A DNA stretch of 64,000 nt. Origin: Pelagibacterium lacus (GTDB lineage Bacteria; Pseudomonadota; Alphaproteobacteria; Rhizobiales; Devosiaceae). Position 1 is the first letter of the stretch, and every line of letters starts with the position of its first letter. The position numbers and the translations under genes were made by a program. Below the pieces are notes generated by a model that saw only the letters and a list, made by a program, of their open reading frames with translations, was not told the origin of the DNA and searched no databases. Below are positions 63,831 through 64,000 of this stretch, piece by piece. Location: the NCBI RefSeq assembly GCF_003345525.1, contig NZ_QQNH01000005.1, positions 62,001 through 126,000 of the forward strand, given 5' to 3'.

Positions 63831-64000
63831 ATGGCACAGACCTCACCCAATACCCATCCGGGATGGTTTACCCGCATCGCCCATCCGGGCATGTTCATGG
63901 GCTGGACGCGGCATGTGGTCCTGCCGCTGGCCATCGCCACCGCGCTGGCCTTCGCCGCCGGGCTGTATGTGGTGTTCTTCGCCTCGCCCCCCGACTACCA
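63831..64000 (+). CDS. ccmC: heme exporter/handling protein CcmC, partial
   Basis: Begins MAQTSPNTHPGWFTRIAHPG, then the first TM (VVLPLAIATALAFAAGLYVV) and FASPPDY, as in CcmC. Cut by the window edge after about 56 residues; the WWD heme motif is not yet reached. Confidence 0.9.
   Translation, partial: MAQTSPNTHPGWFTRIAHPGMFMGWTRHVVLPLAIATALAFAAGLYVVFFASPPDY

Overview
The window comes from a high-GC alphaproteobacterium, most likely Hyphomicrobiales (Devosia/Pelagibacterium-like). The evidence is gene order and protein types: rplU-rpmA, obgE-proB-proA-nadD-rsfS-rlmH-envC-ctpA-rppH, atpHAGDC beside priA/xerC, and mdh-sucC-sucD-sucA-sucB-lpdA next to zapE. The L21 protein with a long C-terminal extension and an Omp19-like lipoprotein point the same way. 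The genus is inference.

Positions 1-5500 form an accessory region ending at a tRNA-Ser(CGA) gene. On the left, a LysR regulator is divergent from an alpha/beta hydrolase and a nitronate monooxygenase cut by the window edge. Next comes the scar of a lost defence island. Directly at the tRNA 3' end is an integrase N-terminus fused to a fragment of the AAA+ motor McrB. It is followed by one end of an IS21-family element and its istA, and istA runs in frame into the C-terminal PD-(D/E)XK nuclease part of McrC. istB, the other IS end, and most of mcrB and mcrC are gone. This is the most unusual locus in the window.

Positions 5684-20700 hold motAB, an MBL-fold hydrolase, rplU-rpmA with a promoter, leader hairpin and terminator, and a tightly overlapped run. 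That run goes from a GNAT gene through obgE, proBA, nadD, rsfS, rlmH, an EnvC-like amidase activator, ctpA, a divergent polysaccharide deacetylase, rppH and an Asp/Glu racemase. It covers ribosome maturation, proline and NAD synthesis, and envelope maintenance. A chemoreceptor gene (20723-22819) follows on the minus strand.

Positions 22930-31400 carry the F1 ATP synthase operon (atpHAGDC), priA and divergent xerC. Positions 31446-33520 carry an EamA transporter and a secreted protein built of five Cys-containing repeats. Positions 33546-44547 carry the TCA block: 2-oxoglutarate dehydrogenase E1, E2 and E3, succinyl-CoA synthetase, malate dehydrogenase and zapE. sdhCDAB is at 46208-49557, acnA at 59509-62283, leuB, asd and a glutamate dehydrogenase lie between, and cytochrome c maturation genes ccmABC run off the right edge.

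From 45 kb on, intergenic space is filled by four clusters of mosaic palindromic repeats. A second, shorter hairpin repeat sits just after the stop codons of sucD and the glutamate dehydrogenase gene. No CRISPR array, rRNA or intact mobile element is visible.
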